DNA of 64,000 nucleotides from an uncultured Treponema sp. (GCA_947166355.1 CAMVDX010000001.1:248001-312000), one strand, 5' to 3'; counted from the first letter of the stretch, positions 14,690-23,335 are shown. Notes: a model not told the origin generated them from the letters alone. Numbers and translations: made by a program.

Positions 14690-15268
14690 ATGGGTACAGG
14701 AATAAAAGATTCAATTGTTTTGATGGGCTGTAAGCATTGCGGAAAAACAACTCAGGGAAGGCTTCTTGCGCAAAAGCTCGGAGTCAGTTTTTTTGATACT
14801 GATGATGAAATAGGACGCATTCATGGTGTAGATTTTCGTACCCTGTATAAGACAAAGGGAGTTGCTGAATTCACACTTGCAGAAGAAGAAGCCTGCCTGT
14901 CGATTTTGAAGAAAAATCCTGAAAATAATGTGGTGATTGCGACGGGTGGTGGAATCTGTGATAATCCGCCGGCACTTCATGCACTTCGTGAATGTGGAAC
15001 CTTTGTTTTTCTGCGGTTAGATATAAAGCATTCTGTAAGCCGTATTATGGCAAAAGTTGAAGAAACTGAACTTGGTACTTTTACAAATGTTCCGGCTTAT
15101 GTTTTGAATGAAAATCCTACTTCGTTGAAACAGATTGAAGATATTTTGATTAGAAAATATGAAGCCCGATATCAGCAGTATTCGACTATAGCTGATGTCA
15201 TAGTGGATATAAAAAATGCGCCGGTAGAAGAGAATTTTAAGACCCTTCTCGGCGCACTTGGAATATAG
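14690..15268 (+). CDS. aroK: Shikimate kinase
   Basis: Phosphorylates shikimate with ATP in the chorismate (aromatic amino acid) pathway. A 192-aa NMP-kinase fold with Walker A GCKHCGKTT near the N-terminus, the substrate motif DTDDEIGRIHG (family DxD), the F-x-x-x-x-E region GVAEFTLAEEEA, and the glycine motif ATGGGICDNP that contacts shikimate. The lid arginine region of classical AroK is shortened (MAKVEETELGTF), so substrate preference could differ. I chose the ATG at 14690 because the P-loop then begins at the usual distance; an in-frame ATG at 14627 has no ribosome site. A TATAAT box at 14678-14683 sits 6 nt before the ATG, suggesting a leaderless message. No other aro genes are nearby. 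Confidence 0.85.
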   Translation: MGTGIKDSIVLMGCKHCGKTTQGRLLAQKLGVSFFDTDDEIGRIHGVDFRTLYKTKGVAEFTLAEEEACLSILKKNPENNVVIATGGGICDNPPALHALRECGTFVFLRLDIKHSVSRIMAKVEETELGTFTNVPAYVLNENPTSLKQIEDILIRKYEARYQQYSTIADVIVDIKNAPVEENFKTLLGALGI

Positions 15269-15292
15269 ATCCCGAAACAAGTTCGGGATGAC
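15268..15292. repeat. Half copy of the CCCGAACTTGTTTCGGG repeat
   Basis: A single hairpin arm (GATCCCGAAACAAGTTCGGG then ATGAC) between the convergent ends of aroK and slyD. It overlaps the last base of the aroK stop codon and probably works as a bidirectional stem-loop terminator. Confidence 0.75.
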
Positions 15293-15296
15293 AGTT

Positions 15297-15869
15297 TTAG
15301 TTAAAGCCGCAGTCATTACCGCAGCCACCGTTACCGCAATCTCCGCAGCTTCCACCGCCGCATCCTCCGCAGCCACCACAACCGCCGCCGCAGCCACCAC
15401 AACCGCCGCCGCAGCCGCTTGTAGGTGCAAGCTCTTCTTCGGTAGCGTCGCGAACTCCAACAACTTCAATATCAAAGTTCAGTGATTTTCCGGCAAGCTC
15501 ATGGTTTCCATCAATTGTGATTTTATCACCTTCTACCTTTGTAACATGCACGATAGAAAGTCCGGAAGGAGTCATCATCTGGAACGGCATACCGACTGTT
15601 ATTTCACCATCGAATTCAAATTTGTCGCGGTCGAGCTCAACAATCAGCCTTTCATCATATTCGCCATAGCCGTCTTTTGGTTCAATGTGTGCAGTAAATT
15701 TGTCTCCAGGCTCGTGACCTTCCAGAAGGCTTTCAAGTCCAGAAATCAGATATCCGCGTCCGTGAACATAACCGAGCGGCTCGCTGCCAGCAGAAGAATC
15801 AAGCTGTTCTCCATCATCATTTTTAAGGGTATAGTGAATCTCTACCCATTTATCCTGTGTAATTTTCAT
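15297..15869 (-). CDS. slyD: SlyD-type FKBP peptidyl-prolyl isomerase with Cys/Gly-rich metal tail
   Basis: A cytoplasmic prolyl isomerase/chaperone. Residues 1-about 145 form the FKBP domain interrupted by the IF chaperone insert: WVEIHYTLKNDDGEQLDSS, the SlyD signature GSEPLGYVHGRGYLISGLE, and GDKITIDGNHELAGKSLNFD. The tail (about 150-190) is almost pure Gly and Cys in CGGGCGGCGG-like units plus CGDCGNGGCGNDCG, with 12 Cys and no His. E. coli SlyD has a His-rich tail that delivers nickel to hydrogenase; a Cys-only tail suggests softer metals (Zn, Cd, Cu, Fe). Its ATG overlaps the stop of the NifU-like gene (TAATG), so the two are translationally coupled. Confidence 0.92.
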   Translation of the reverse strand: MKITQDKWVEIHYTLKNDDGEQLDSSAGSEPLGYVHGRGYLISGLESLLEGHEPGDKFTAHIEPKDGYGEYDERLIVELDRDKFEFDGEITVGMPFQMMTPSGLSIVHVTKVEGDKITIDGNHELAGKSLNFDIEVVGVRDATEEELAPTSGCGGGCGGCGGGCGGCGGCGGGSCGDCGNGGCGNDCGFN

Positions 15870-16144
15870 TAAAATCCCATTCCCATTTCATCAAGATTCT
15901 GCGCGTTGTCCTGTACGACTTCTTTAATTTCTGGGCAGGCATCAATCAGATAGCGTTCAATTCCCATTTTGAGAGTCATTACAGCCATAGGGCAGCCACC
16001 GCATGCACCAGTCAGATTAAGATGAACTTTATAATCATCATCAATGCATACAAACTCCATATCTCCACCGTCTGCCTGAAGCTGTGGACGGAACATTTCC
16101 AATGCTTCTTTTACAGTTTCAAGTAATTTTGGATCTTCAATCAT
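15869..16144 (-). CDS. NifU C-terminal-domain (Nfu-type) Fe-S carrier
   Basis: A 91-aa protein consisting only of the Nfu domain, which carries and hands over 4Fe-4S clusters. Family landmarks: LQADGGDMEFV, then LTGACGGCPMAVMTL with the cluster-binding CxxC, then GIERYLIDACPEIKEV. The ATG at 16144 is preceded by a GAGG ribosome site; the frame extends upstream to 16201 but that part lacks homology. It is first in a two-gene unit with slyD (overlap TAATG), which suggests a shared role in metal or cluster delivery. No isc or suf genes are in the window. Confidence 0.92.
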   Translation of the reverse strand: MIEDPKLLETVKEALEMFRPQLQADGGDMEFVCIDDDYKVHLNLTGACGGCPMAVMTLKMGIERYLIDACPEIKEVVQDNAQNLDEMGMGF

Positions 16145-16170
16145 AATATACCTCAAATATTGCTTTGCGA

Positions 16171-16198
16171 TGTAAGGCCGATAGTTAGAGACCTTACA
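16171..16198. promoter_or_regulatory. Inverted repeat upstream of the nfu-slyD pair
   Basis: TGTAAGG (16171-16177) and CCTTACA (16192-16198) form a perfect 7-bp inverted repeat 27 nt upstream of the nfu ATG. It could be an operator or a leader hairpin; no factor can be named. Confidence 0.4.
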
Positions 16199-16264
16199 CA
16201 TATAAGATAATAGAAAAAAAGACTTCCGACAATATAAAAATTTTTTTTGAAGTGCGTCGCCTGC

Positions 16265-16479
16265 CAGGGCTTCCGCATTATAAAAGATTTACGTAATCTT
16301 GGCGCGAGGGAGCGGGGCGTGGTACAAAAACACTCTTTTTGTGGCTGCCGCGTAAGCGGCAGGTGTAATAGTTTCTATACCACAAAAAGCGTGTAGCGCA
16401 TTATTGCGCGGTTTTGTACCACGAAGCCGCGACCGGAAGCCATGTTTTCACAAATTCCATTTATAATGCGGAAGCCCTG
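16265..16479. mobile_element. 215-bp MITE-like inverted-repeat element, copy 2
   Basis: Full-length copy in the opposite orientation to copy 1, with the same terminal and nested inverted repeats. It sits between the nfu-slyD unit and the 3' end of the lytic transglycosylase gene. No clear target duplication is visible. Confidence 0.82.
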
Positions 16480-16494
16480 GTGCGGGGACTTCTG

Positions 16495-18639
16495 TTATTT
16501 AAGCAGCTCTTCAACTATTGCATCATAATTTTGTGGATTGTATGTCCATTCGTAAGCGGCAGCCGCAGAGATGAGCTTTCGCCCATATTCGCGGGTTTCG
16601 GCAAAAGGAACGGTTTCGAGAAAGAGGTCTAGGGGCATATTACTTTTTTTGCCGAATTCTGTAAGAGAGCTCTGGAGCCAGCGGCGAACACGGGAGATGC
16701 CGGCGTTGTAGGAGAAAAAGCCGAGCAGCAGAGAATTATCACAGCGTGAAATAAGATTTGCAAGATACCATGTACCAAAGCGGATATTTGTTTCTGGGTC
16801 GGTAAGAGAATAATCAGACATCTTAAAACGCGCCGCAATATCTCCCGCAGTGAATTCCATAAGCTGTGTGAGGCCAACCGCCCCCGCAGAACTTATAACA
16901 TCAGCTTCAAAAAAGCTTTCGCTGCGGATAAGTGAATACATAATTGATTCATCAAGCTCATATTTTTTACAGTATTCAGAAACAAAATTATTGTAAAAGT
17001 TAGGATACACTAAAGCCATTTCATCTTTTGAAAGTGCGGTTTTAGAATAAAGCTGCGCGCGTGCTGCAATTCTTAGAGACTGCGTGTAATATTCTTTATT
17101 ATCCTTGTCGGCACATTTGGCCAGAAAATCTGCAAGATAAAAATTTACATCATCAGAAATGGTACCTGATGGAAACTTCTGCCATTCTGTGTAAATATAT
17201 TGCGGAAATCCAAAATAGGCATAGCCGGTTAAAAGTTTACCGGCCGCGTCGTCTGATGTACCGGTTTTGCCGCCGGGAGCATTTAAGATTTCGGAAAGCT
17301 TGGCATTACTCAGAAAATCATTCTGAGTGATTCCAAGTCTGTAAGCGGCAAGCACTTTGTAGTACATTGAAGTTCCGGATTTGCACGCTCTTTCAAAAGC
17401 GGCTGTCATATCTGATTCACTGCCCTCGGCAAGACCCTCCTGAATCAGTCTTCCATAAATATATGCAAACTGAGCCACTGTTAAATCAGAAGCGTAACCG
17501 TCTATTGCCTTATAGATTGTTCCGAATTCGTTCCAGCGTCCAGAAGCAAGCAGGGCCGTAACCAGCTGCTCAAAAAAGTCTTCAAAATATTCTGCATCTT
17601 CCCACTGACGGCTGTATTGTCCAATGGAACTGATAATTGAATCCATGGAAAAGTTTAAGGATGTGTTCAAAAGATACCAGAGCGCATTGTCTTTTTGAGA
17701 ACCGTCGGCAGCGGCAAGCATAGCATTTTCAAAACCTGTTTTTGTCTGCTTGTAATACATGCCAGCCTTATCATAGAGTCGGCCTGAATAAAACCAGAAA
17801 TAGAATTCAGCAGGTGTTCCGCGATAGGCTTCTGCAAGCTGCTTGCATTCTGCGGCATTTTTTGAGAACTCGGTGCTGCCGTAAAGAAAACTTTTTCCTA
17901 TATCAGAAACTAGCTGAGGTTGAGGTGACAGAATTTTTTCTTCAAAGTATTCAAAAAGTTTTTTAGCATATAAAACAGTATAAGAATAATTACGCTTGTA
18001 GGCTTCTATTCTAAATTGCATTGCAAATTGCTGCGGTGTGTAGACAAGGTTTGCGGCAAACTCGGATTCAGAATTCTCAAGAGCTTTATCAAAATCAGGA
18101 TGAACATAAAAATCGCGGTAAAACTGATAATGCTCTGTTGATAGTGGACACTCGGTAAACCAGCGGTAAACTTCGCTTTCAAAAGCAGAATCTCCGCGGC
18201 TGCCCATTGCTTCAAGTCTCAAACGAATAAGTTCATTTTTTGCCGTCTTAAAATCAAGAGTTCCCGTACATTCAATCAGCTTATTGATTTCACCGGAACT
18301 TTTAAACTGTTTTGCTGCAATTAAAAGAGAATCTTCATCAGGAAATTTCTTAATGAGATTTTCTGCAGCAATATTTTTTTCCTGGATATTTCCAAAAGAA
18401 CAGAGAGCTTCTGCGCTGCGCTTTGCACAATAGTATGAACCTTTTTTGATACAGTTGTTAAAACGAGTACGCGCTTCTTTTTCGTTGCCTTCAGAAATCA
18501 GCTTGAGACCAATAAAATAATCAGAATCGCTACCGTAAATTTTCTGTGCATCAGTTTCTGCAGGACAACCTGTTGTAGAGAAGATGAAAAAAAGGAGTAG
18601 GGCGATTCCAGCTAGCAGGCGGGGCAAGGTAGTTCGCAT
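16495..18639 (-). CDS. Lipoprotein lytic murein transglycosylase (SLT domain)
   Basis: A 714-aa enzyme that cleaves the MurNAc-GlcNAc bond of peptidoglycan with 1,6-anhydro formation. The N-terminus is a lipoprotein signal (hydrophobic stretch, lipobox STTGC, about residue 25). A long all-helical superhelical region follows (about 30-550), as in Slt70-type enzymes. The catalytic SLT domain is at about 560-700: YSLIRSESFF with the catalytic Glu, SSAGAVGLTQLM, NIRFGTWYL and FFSYNAGISRVRRWL. Its start lies 9 nt after the stop of the LysM gene, so the two are an operon devoted to the cell wall. Confidence 0.92.
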   Translation of the reverse strand: MRTTLPRLLAGIALLLFFIFSTTGCPAETDAQKIYGSDSDYFIGLKLISEGNEKEARTRFNNCIKKGSYYCAKRSAEALCSFGNIQEKNIAAENLIKKFPDEDSLLIAAKQFKSSGEINKLIECTGTLDFKTAKNELIRLRLEAMGSRGDSAFESEVYRWFTECPLSTEHYQFYRDFYVHPDFDKALENSESEFAANLVYTPQQFAMQFRIEAYKRNYSYTVLYAKKLFEYFEEKILSPQPQLVSDIGKSFLYGSTEFSKNAAECKQLAEAYRGTPAEFYFWFYSGRLYDKAGMYYKQTKTGFENAMLAAADGSQKDNALWYLLNTSLNFSMDSIISSIGQYSRQWEDAEYFEDFFEQLVTALLASGRWNEFGTIYKAIDGYASDLTVAQFAYIYGRLIQEGLAEGSESDMTAAFERACKSGTSMYYKVLAAYRLGITQNDFLSNAKLSEILNAPGGKTGTSDDAAGKLLTGYAYFGFPQYIYTEWQKFPSGTISDDVNFYLADFLAKCADKDNKEYYTQSLRIAARAQLYSKTALSKDEMALVYPNFYNNFVSEYCKKYELDESIMYSLIRSESFFEADVISSAGAVGLTQLMEFTAGDIAARFKMSDYSLTDPETNIRFGTWYLANLISRCDNSLLLGFFSYNAGISRVRRWLQSSLTEFGKKSNMPLDLFLETVPFAETREYGRKLISAAAAYEWTYNPQNYDAIVEELLK

Positions 18640-18648
18640 TTTAATGCC

Positions 18649-20403
18649 TTACTCTGCTGGAATTATAATCTTTGTTCCAGAAATAATATAATCAGGATTT
18701 TTGATTCCATTGTAGCGTGCAATATATTTGTAACGCCATGGATTCTTATAGTAGGTATCAGCAATATCCCAGAGAGTGTCACCCCATTTAATTTTGTAGG
18801 TGATATTCTTTGGCTTTTCTTCTGCTACCGGCGGTTGTTCAGGTACAACTTCCTCAGCTTTTTCGATGATTACAATTTCATCTTCTTTTGCCTGTGGAAC
18901 AGCTGGTTCTGGTTCGGCAACTGGTTCTGGCTCAGGTGCTGGAACCGGTTCTTCTATAACAACCTGGGTTTTTGTATTTTTCTTAGAAATAAGATTGTAT
19001 TTTGACGGAATGATAAAGAGAATCAAAAGTGTTGCAATTACACAGATGATTGCGCAGATAATGCAGATGATAACAGGAACTTTTGTTTTTTTCTTAACGT
19101 CATCTTCCTCAGTTTGTGCTGAAGCGCCGCGTTCAGTTTCCTCATCATAAAGACCGTCAAAATTAAGGCCGGCTGAGGCAGGCGATTCATTATCGAAGGT
19201 TGGTTCATTTACGGTTTCGTTTACCTGATCTAAATCGTCAGTATTAAAGAAGTCATCAGGCATTTCTGGAGTTTCCTCTTCTGATGTTGTATCAGGAAGG
19301 TCGAAGTCCATATCAGGCAGAGTGTCGGAATTATCTGATGTATCTGTTGAGTCTGAAATATCCGAGGTCTCATCAGTATTGAACATGTCATCATCAGAAA
19401 TTGTTTCATCAGCACTAAAGGTATCTTCAGAGGTGACTGTTTCGTCTGATGAGATTTCTGAATCATCCGGGAGGTCGAAACTCATGTCACCGAGTTCTTC
19501 AGAAGCTCCGCCTTTAGAGCCTTCGCTGTCAGTTACTGTGTCGTCAGTAAATGTAGTTTCATCTGCTGTGGTTTCAGTGATTTCAGCATTTTCTGAATCA
19601 TCCGGCAAATCGAAGTCCATGTCTGCGAGTTCTTCAGAAACTCCGTCGTCAGAGCCCTCACTATCAGCTGCAGTGTCGTCAGCAAATGTAGTTTCGTCAA
19701 TCTGGGGTACAGAACTTTCTGAGTCTTCGCCGTCAGCTGTGGTTTCAGCATTTTCAGAATCATCCGGCAAATCAAAGTCCATATCAGGAAGACTGTCAGA
19801 AGTCTCCTCCGTATTCTCTGTAGTTTCTACAGGCGGTTCATCAAGAGCAATTTCATCTCCCATAGGAACTTCGTTTTCTTCTATGGTTGCATCATCTTCT
19901 TCCGGTTCAACTACTGCTTCATCTTCCTGCTTGTCGCGGAGAGCAGCGGCTGCGGCAAGTAAACCACCTGCTGCAACGGCTCCTGCTGCAACTGCTCCGG
20001 CAGTGCTTCCAGTTTTTTCGCTTGAATCAGAATCATTAATATCATATTCATCTGTAACAAGGCGTTCTTCCAAAGTACGAGAAACAAGAGTAATGGTAGT
20101 TTTGCTTTCGTTTCCAGTTTCGCTGTCTACAATTTTTGCAGATAGCTGATTATCTTCATCAAGCGAGATTGTGAATTTTATATCAGTTTCACCATTAGGA
20201 CGGGCAACAAGATTTTCAATCTGGAGGGAATCTACATATTCGGCATCTTCCATTGTGCAGTTAGCAGAACGGTATAAATCGACCATAACCTTTGTCTGAT
20301 TGTTATGGGCTGTGGTGAGTTCAAGTTTTTTTTCCGAAGGCGTATTATCCTCAAGTACTGGATAAAATGAGCCATCTGCCAGTTTGATACCTATAGTCTT
20401 CAT
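18649..20403 (-). CDS. Transmembrane LysM protein with an HSP70-substrate-domain-like N-terminus
   Basis: A 584-aa protein, not a recognised named family. Residues 1-about 110 closely resemble the beta-sandwich substrate-binding domain of DnaK (ELTTAHNNQTKVMVDLYR, then DIKFTISLDEDNQLSAKIVD), but no ATPase domain is present. An Ala-rich segment follows (about 131-157), then about 270 residues of acidic low complexity with four copies of a DMDFDLPDDSE-like repeat. A single membrane helix (about 442-466), a Pro/Glu-rich spacer and a C-terminal LysM domain (about 534-584, WGDTLWDIADTYYKNPWRY) complete it. With no signal peptide, the likely topology is cytosolic N-terminus and periplasmic LysM bound to peptidoglycan. 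GAGG precedes the ATG. Followed 9 nt later by the lytic transglycosylase. Confidence 0.8.
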   Translation of the reverse strand: MKTIGIKLADGSFYPVLEDNTPSEKKLELTTAHNNQTKVMVDLYRSANCTMEDAEYVDSLQIENLVARPNGETDIKFTISLDEDNQLSAKIVDSETGNESKTTITLVSRTLEERLVTDEYDINDSDSSEKTGSTAGAVAAGAVAAGGLLAAAAALRDKQEDEAVVEPEEDDATIEENEVPMGDEIALDEPPVETTENTEETSDSLPDMDFDLPDDSENAETTADGEDSESSVPQIDETTFADDTAADSEGSDDGVSEELADMDFDLPDDSENAEITETTADETTFTDDTVTDSEGSKGGASEELGDMSFDLPDDSEISSDETVTSEDTFSADETISDDDMFNTDETSDISDSTDTSDNSDTLPDMDFDLPDTTSEEETPEMPDDFFNTDDLDQVNETVNEPTFDNESPASAGLNFDGLYDEETERGASAQTEEDDVKKKTKVPVIICIICAIICVIATLLILFIIPSKYNLISKKNTKTQVVIEEPVPAPEPEPVAEPEPAVPQAKEDEIVIIEKAEEVVPEQPPVAEEKPKNITYKIKWGDTLWDIADTYYKNPWRYKYIARYNGIKNPDYIISGTKIIIPAE

Positions 20404-20500
20404 AAAATTTCCTCGTACAGTATATGGTAAAACATCTTTTGTCTGTTTTCAAGTGGTATATTGAATAGATTTAAGAAAATATAAAAGTTCTTGCAACAAA

Positions 20501-20715
20501 CAGTGCTTCCGCATTATAAAATGAAATTCTGAAAACATGGCTTCCGGTCACGGCTTCGTGGTACAAAACCGCGCAATAATGCGCTACACGCTTTTTGTGG
20601 TATAGAAACTATTACACCTGCCGCTTCCGCGGCAGCCACAAAAAGAGTGTTTTTGTACCACGCCCCGCTCCCTCGCGCCAAGATTACTGAAATCTTTTAT
20701 AATGCGGAAGCCCTG
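20501..20715. mobile_element. 215-bp MITE-like inverted-repeat element, copy 3
   Basis: Full-length copy in the same orientation as copy 1 (first bases CAGTGCTTCC, one mismatch in the terminal repeat). It lies between the divergent LysM gene and the second rubrerythrin. Confidence 0.82.
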
Positions 20716-20746
20716 TGATCTTATAGAATATTAACAAATAATTTAA

Positions 20747-20775
20747 TTTACTTTCATTAAAATCTGGTTTATATT
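20747..20775 (+). promoter_or_regulatory. Promoter of the second rubrerythrin gene
   Basis: -35 TTTACT (20747-20752), 17-bp spacer, -10 TATATT (20770-20775), 32 nt before the ATG, with the ribosome site TAGGAG in between. It lies directly beside the MITE copy but outside it. Confidence 0.6.
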
Positions 20776-20807
20776 TTAAAAAATATATTTTATAGGAGTA
20801 TAAAACT

Positions 20808-21344
20808 ATGGATATCAAAGGAACACAGACCGAAAAGAACTTGCAGACCGCTTTTGCAGGCGAATCTCAGGCACGCAATAAGTATACTTATTATGCAAGT
20901 CAGGCAAAGAAAGAAGGCTATGAGCAGATTGCTGCAATTTTCCTTGAGACAGCTGATAATGAAAAAGAGCATGCAAAGATGTGGTATAAGCTTCTTAACG
21001 GTGGGGTAGGAACTACAGAAGAAAACCTTAAGGCTGCTGCAGACGGCGAAAATTATGAATGGACAGATATGTATGACGGCTTTGCAAAAACAGCACGCGA
21101 AGAAGGTTTTGAATATATTGCAAAGCTTTTTGAAGGCGTTGCCGCAATCGAAAAACATCATGAAGAGCGCTACCGAAAGCTTCTTAAAAATATTGAAGAT
21201 AAAATTGTATTCTCTAGTGATGGAGATGCAATCTGGCAGTGCCGCAACTGCGGTCACATTGTAATTGGAAAGGAAGCTCCAAAGGTTTGCCCTGTTTGTG
21301 CACATCCACAGGCATATTTCCAGATTGAGGCTCAGAATTATTAA
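20808..21344 (+). CDS. Rubrerythrin (second copy)
   Basis: A 178-aa di-iron peroxidase, paralogous to the gene at 11925. The ferritin-like domain has the ligand motifs [27 protein letters not shown] and [11 protein letters not shown]; the rubredoxin domain has WQCRNCGHI and KVCPVCAH. The tail is shorter than that of the first copy. A good ribosome site (TAGGAG) and its own promoter precede it, and a strong stem-loop terminator follows, so it is monocistronic. Two rubrerythrins with separate promoters suggest redundancy or different induction conditions. Confidence 0.96.
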   Translation: MDIKGTQTEKNLQTAFAGESQARNKYTYYASQAKKEGYEQIAAIFLETADNEKEHAKMWYKLLNGGVGTTEENLKAAADGENYEWTDMYDGFAKTAREEGFEYIAKLFEGVAAIEKHHEERYRKLLKNIEDKIVFSSDGDAIWQCRNCGHIVIGKEAPKVCPVCAHPQAYFQIEAQNY

Positions 21345-21422
21345 TATTACCCGGCATTGTCGGACTTGTCCTTGCAATGTCTGACTTATGTCATGTTCGG
21401 GCAAGAACTGGACCTCTAAAAT

Positions 21423-21449
21423 AAATCCCCGGTCACAGACCGGGGATTT
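21423..21449. terminator. Bidirectional terminator between convergent genes
   Basis: A perfect 12-bp stem, AAATCCCCGGTC/GACCGGGGATTT, with loop ACA, A-rich before and T-rich after. It serves both the rubrerythrin (plus) and the secreted repeat protein (minus). Confidence 0.88.
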
Positions 21450-21489
21450 TCACTTTATTATCGGGCTTGACCCGACAAGCTTTTTCGTT

Positions 21490-22323
21490 TTAGTTATACT
21501 CGTAAGCGTATTCATACATTCCGGTAAGTTCGTTTACGGTTGTTCCGAATTTTTCTGCAACATTATATTCAGAAACCTTGTTTACATTACCGTTTTCATC
21601 ATATTTTAAGAGAGTTCTTTTTATTACCTGCTTATCTGCATTATAGGTTGTAATCTCATTAAGAGTGCCGCTTGCTCCGTATCTGAAAACAAGCTGAGTC
21701 TGGTTTTCGGTATCAGCATCCAGTTTTGCAAGAGAATCAATAGCTCCTGATTCTGTATAATTATAAGTAGTTTTTTCGCTGAGTGAACCATCCGGGTTAT
21801 ATTCATTTATAGAAATAAGGCGGTTTGATTCGTCATACTTATAAATTATCTTCCAGAAGAGAGCTCCTTCGCCGTCATAGCTAGATTCATCTGTAAGAAG
21901 TTCATTTTCGTAAGTATAGATAGTGCGGGCGCGGAGGTTTCCTTTTCTGTCAAATTCAGATGCATCAACTTTCAGGCCGTTTTTATAGGCAAATGTACCT
22001 TTCCAGATAACTTCGCCGTCTGCGCTTGTGCAAAGCTGTTCTACAAGATTTCCGGCAGTATCATAGGTAGAAGCAATTGTATTGATAACTGCATCTTTTG
22101 GTGAAAGCTCAGAAGAAGAGATTTCTTTACCGTTTGCATCAAAGTTGTGGGTTAGTTTTGAACTTGGAGTTCTATAAAGGCTTCCGAAACGCGAAGCAAT
22201 TGAGAATTCTGTTTCAGTATAGTTTTTTACAGAACCTGTGATTGGAACATAATTAAATATGTCTGTTGCAAAGAGAGAAATGCTTACAGCTGTAGTGAGG
22301 GCGAGTGCAAGAAGTTTTTTCAT
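21490..22323 (-). CDS. Secreted protein with YD/RHS-like repeats
   Basis: A 277-aa exported protein of unknown function. Residues 1-19 are a signal peptide (MKKLLALALTTAVSISLFAT). From about residue 75 it has degenerate repeats of 20-25 residues with the pattern Y-x-Y-(D/E)-x-x-x-x-L ... (D/N)-x-x-G-x-L, such as YKYDESNRLISINEYNPDG and LLKYDENGNVNKVSEYN. These resemble YD/RHS repeats that build beta-barrel-like shells, but it lacks the RHS core and toxin parts. GGAGG lies just upstream of the ATG. It ends convergently with the second rubrerythrin at a shared terminator. Confidence 0.75.
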   Translation of the reverse strand: MKKLLALALTTAVSISLFATDIFNYVPITGSVKNYTETEFSIASRFGSLYRTPSSKLTHNFDANGKEISSSELSPKDAVINTIASTYDTAGNLVEQLCTSADGEVIWKGTFAYKNGLKVDASEFDRKGNLRARTIYTYENELLTDESSYDGEGALFWKIIYKYDESNRLISINEYNPDGSLSEKTTYNYTESGAIDSLAKLDADTENQTQLVFRYGASGTLNEITTYNADKQVIKRTLLKYDENGNVNKVSEYNVAEKFGTTVNELTGMYEYAYEYN

Positions 22324-22572
22324 AAATCCTCCAGGGTATATTATTAGTTCATTTATTTGCTAATGCAATATAAATATTTTATACTATTATCGGTCAAAAG
22401 TAAAAATAAATTAAGAGGATAGTGCCCGCTTCTAAGAGGATAGATGCTCAGGTCAAGCACGAACATGACATCCTGCTTTTTGGCGGACATGGCCGGGCTT
22501 GACCGAATTCTAAAGTTATTGGCTGACATGGCGAACTCTTAAGTCATTGCCGGGCATGAACCGACAATCTGC
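22324..22572. other. Intergenic region with degenerate GGGCTTGACC-type repeats
   Basis: The second half contains diverged copies of a short repeat with cores such as GGACATGGCCGGGCTTGACC and GCCGGGCATGAACCGACA. A related copy, TCGGGCTTGACCCGA, lies at 21462 and another at 21350-21400. No gene is seen. Confidence 0.4.
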
Positions 22573-22584
22573 ATGAGGAAAAAT

Positions 22585-23331
22585 ATGACAAACGAACAAT
22601 GGAAAGTGTTTTGTAATTTTAAGGAGTCACTTCAAAAAAAGATACAGGAATGGGCGGAATCAGCTCCTGAGCTTGCAGAATTACAGCGTAAGGCAGCTGT
22701 TCTTGCAAAGACGCCTGAGTATCCTTTTGAAACTACAGTAGTATATAACCGTGCTTTAGATGATATTACCAGAGATGACGAAATTAAGCTGATTGTTATT
22801 GGTGATAATCCGGGAAAAGACGAGCAGCTCGCAAAAAATAACCGCTATCTCGTGGGACAGGCCGGAAAGATTGCAGAAGGCTACTTTAGGCGGAATCCTG
22901 AGCTTGGAGTAGATTTTCGCCGTAATGTGATAATTCTGAATAAAACACCTGTTCATAGTGCAAAAACTGTACAGTTGAAAACTATTGCAAAACAGGGCGG
23001 TGAAAAGATAGCAAAGCTTATACAGGAATCTCAGCTCTGGATGGCAGAACAAACCGCAGCTTTGCATGCGGCGCTTGGTACAGAACTCTGGCTTGTAGGA
23101 TATTCAGAACTTAAAGAGGGCGGACTTTTCTGCCGTTATCGCGATGCCTTAAAAAACGCCTGCGACCGGGAAGCGTGGGAGAATGTATTTGTTTTTCAGC
23201 ATTTTTCAATGAACCGTTTTACAATTGACCTGGCAGATTATGTTAAGGCAAATAAAAAAGAAAATGCCCCGCTGGAATCAAACATTCACGAGCTGGGCAT
23301 TCTTCACAGAAAAGAAATTTTTGGAGAATAA
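22585..23331 (+). CDS. Uracil-DNA glycosylase superfamily protein
   Basis: A 248-aa protein with the alpha/beta fold pattern of the UDG superfamily. The first catalytic loop reads VIGDNPGKDEQ, where family 4/5 enzymes have GExPGxxE, and the following LVGQAGKI matches the FxGxAGxxL segment. The late motif near FVFQHFSMNRF aligns with the HPS-type loop, here HFS. These differences from canonical glycosylases make the exact DNA lesion, and even glycosylase activity, uncertain. The ATG at 22585 is best supported by GAGG 6 nt upstream; an upstream in-frame ATG at 22573 overlaps that site. It is convergent with the WecA-like gene, 4 nt apart. Confidence 0.75.
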   Translation: MTNEQWKVFCNFKESLQKKIQEWAESAPELAELQRKAAVLAKTPEYPFETTVVYNRALDDITRDDEIKLIVIGDNPGKDEQLAKNNRYLVGQAGKIAEGYFRRNPELGVDFRRNVIILNKTPVHSAKTVQLKTIAKQGGEKIAKLIQESQLWMAEQTAALHAALGTELWLVGYSELKEGGLFCRYRDALKNACDREAWENVFVFQHFSMNRFTIDLADYVKANKKENAPLESNIHELGILHRKEIFGE

Positions 23332-23335
23332 AAGC

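Noticed and set aside
15017..15485. Ala/Val-rich frames over the slyD tail
   Set aside because: Shadow frames of the GGC/TGC-rich Gly-Cys tail of SlyD.
19322..20149. A 275-codon Ser-rich frame on the plus strand
   Set aside because: Antisense of the acidic repeats of the LysM protein; low complexity follows from the GAT/TCA codons opposite.
20790..21404. A 204-codon frame antisense to the second rubrerythrin
   Set aside because: Complementary to a complete, well-conserved rubrerythrin gene with its own promoter and ribosome site.
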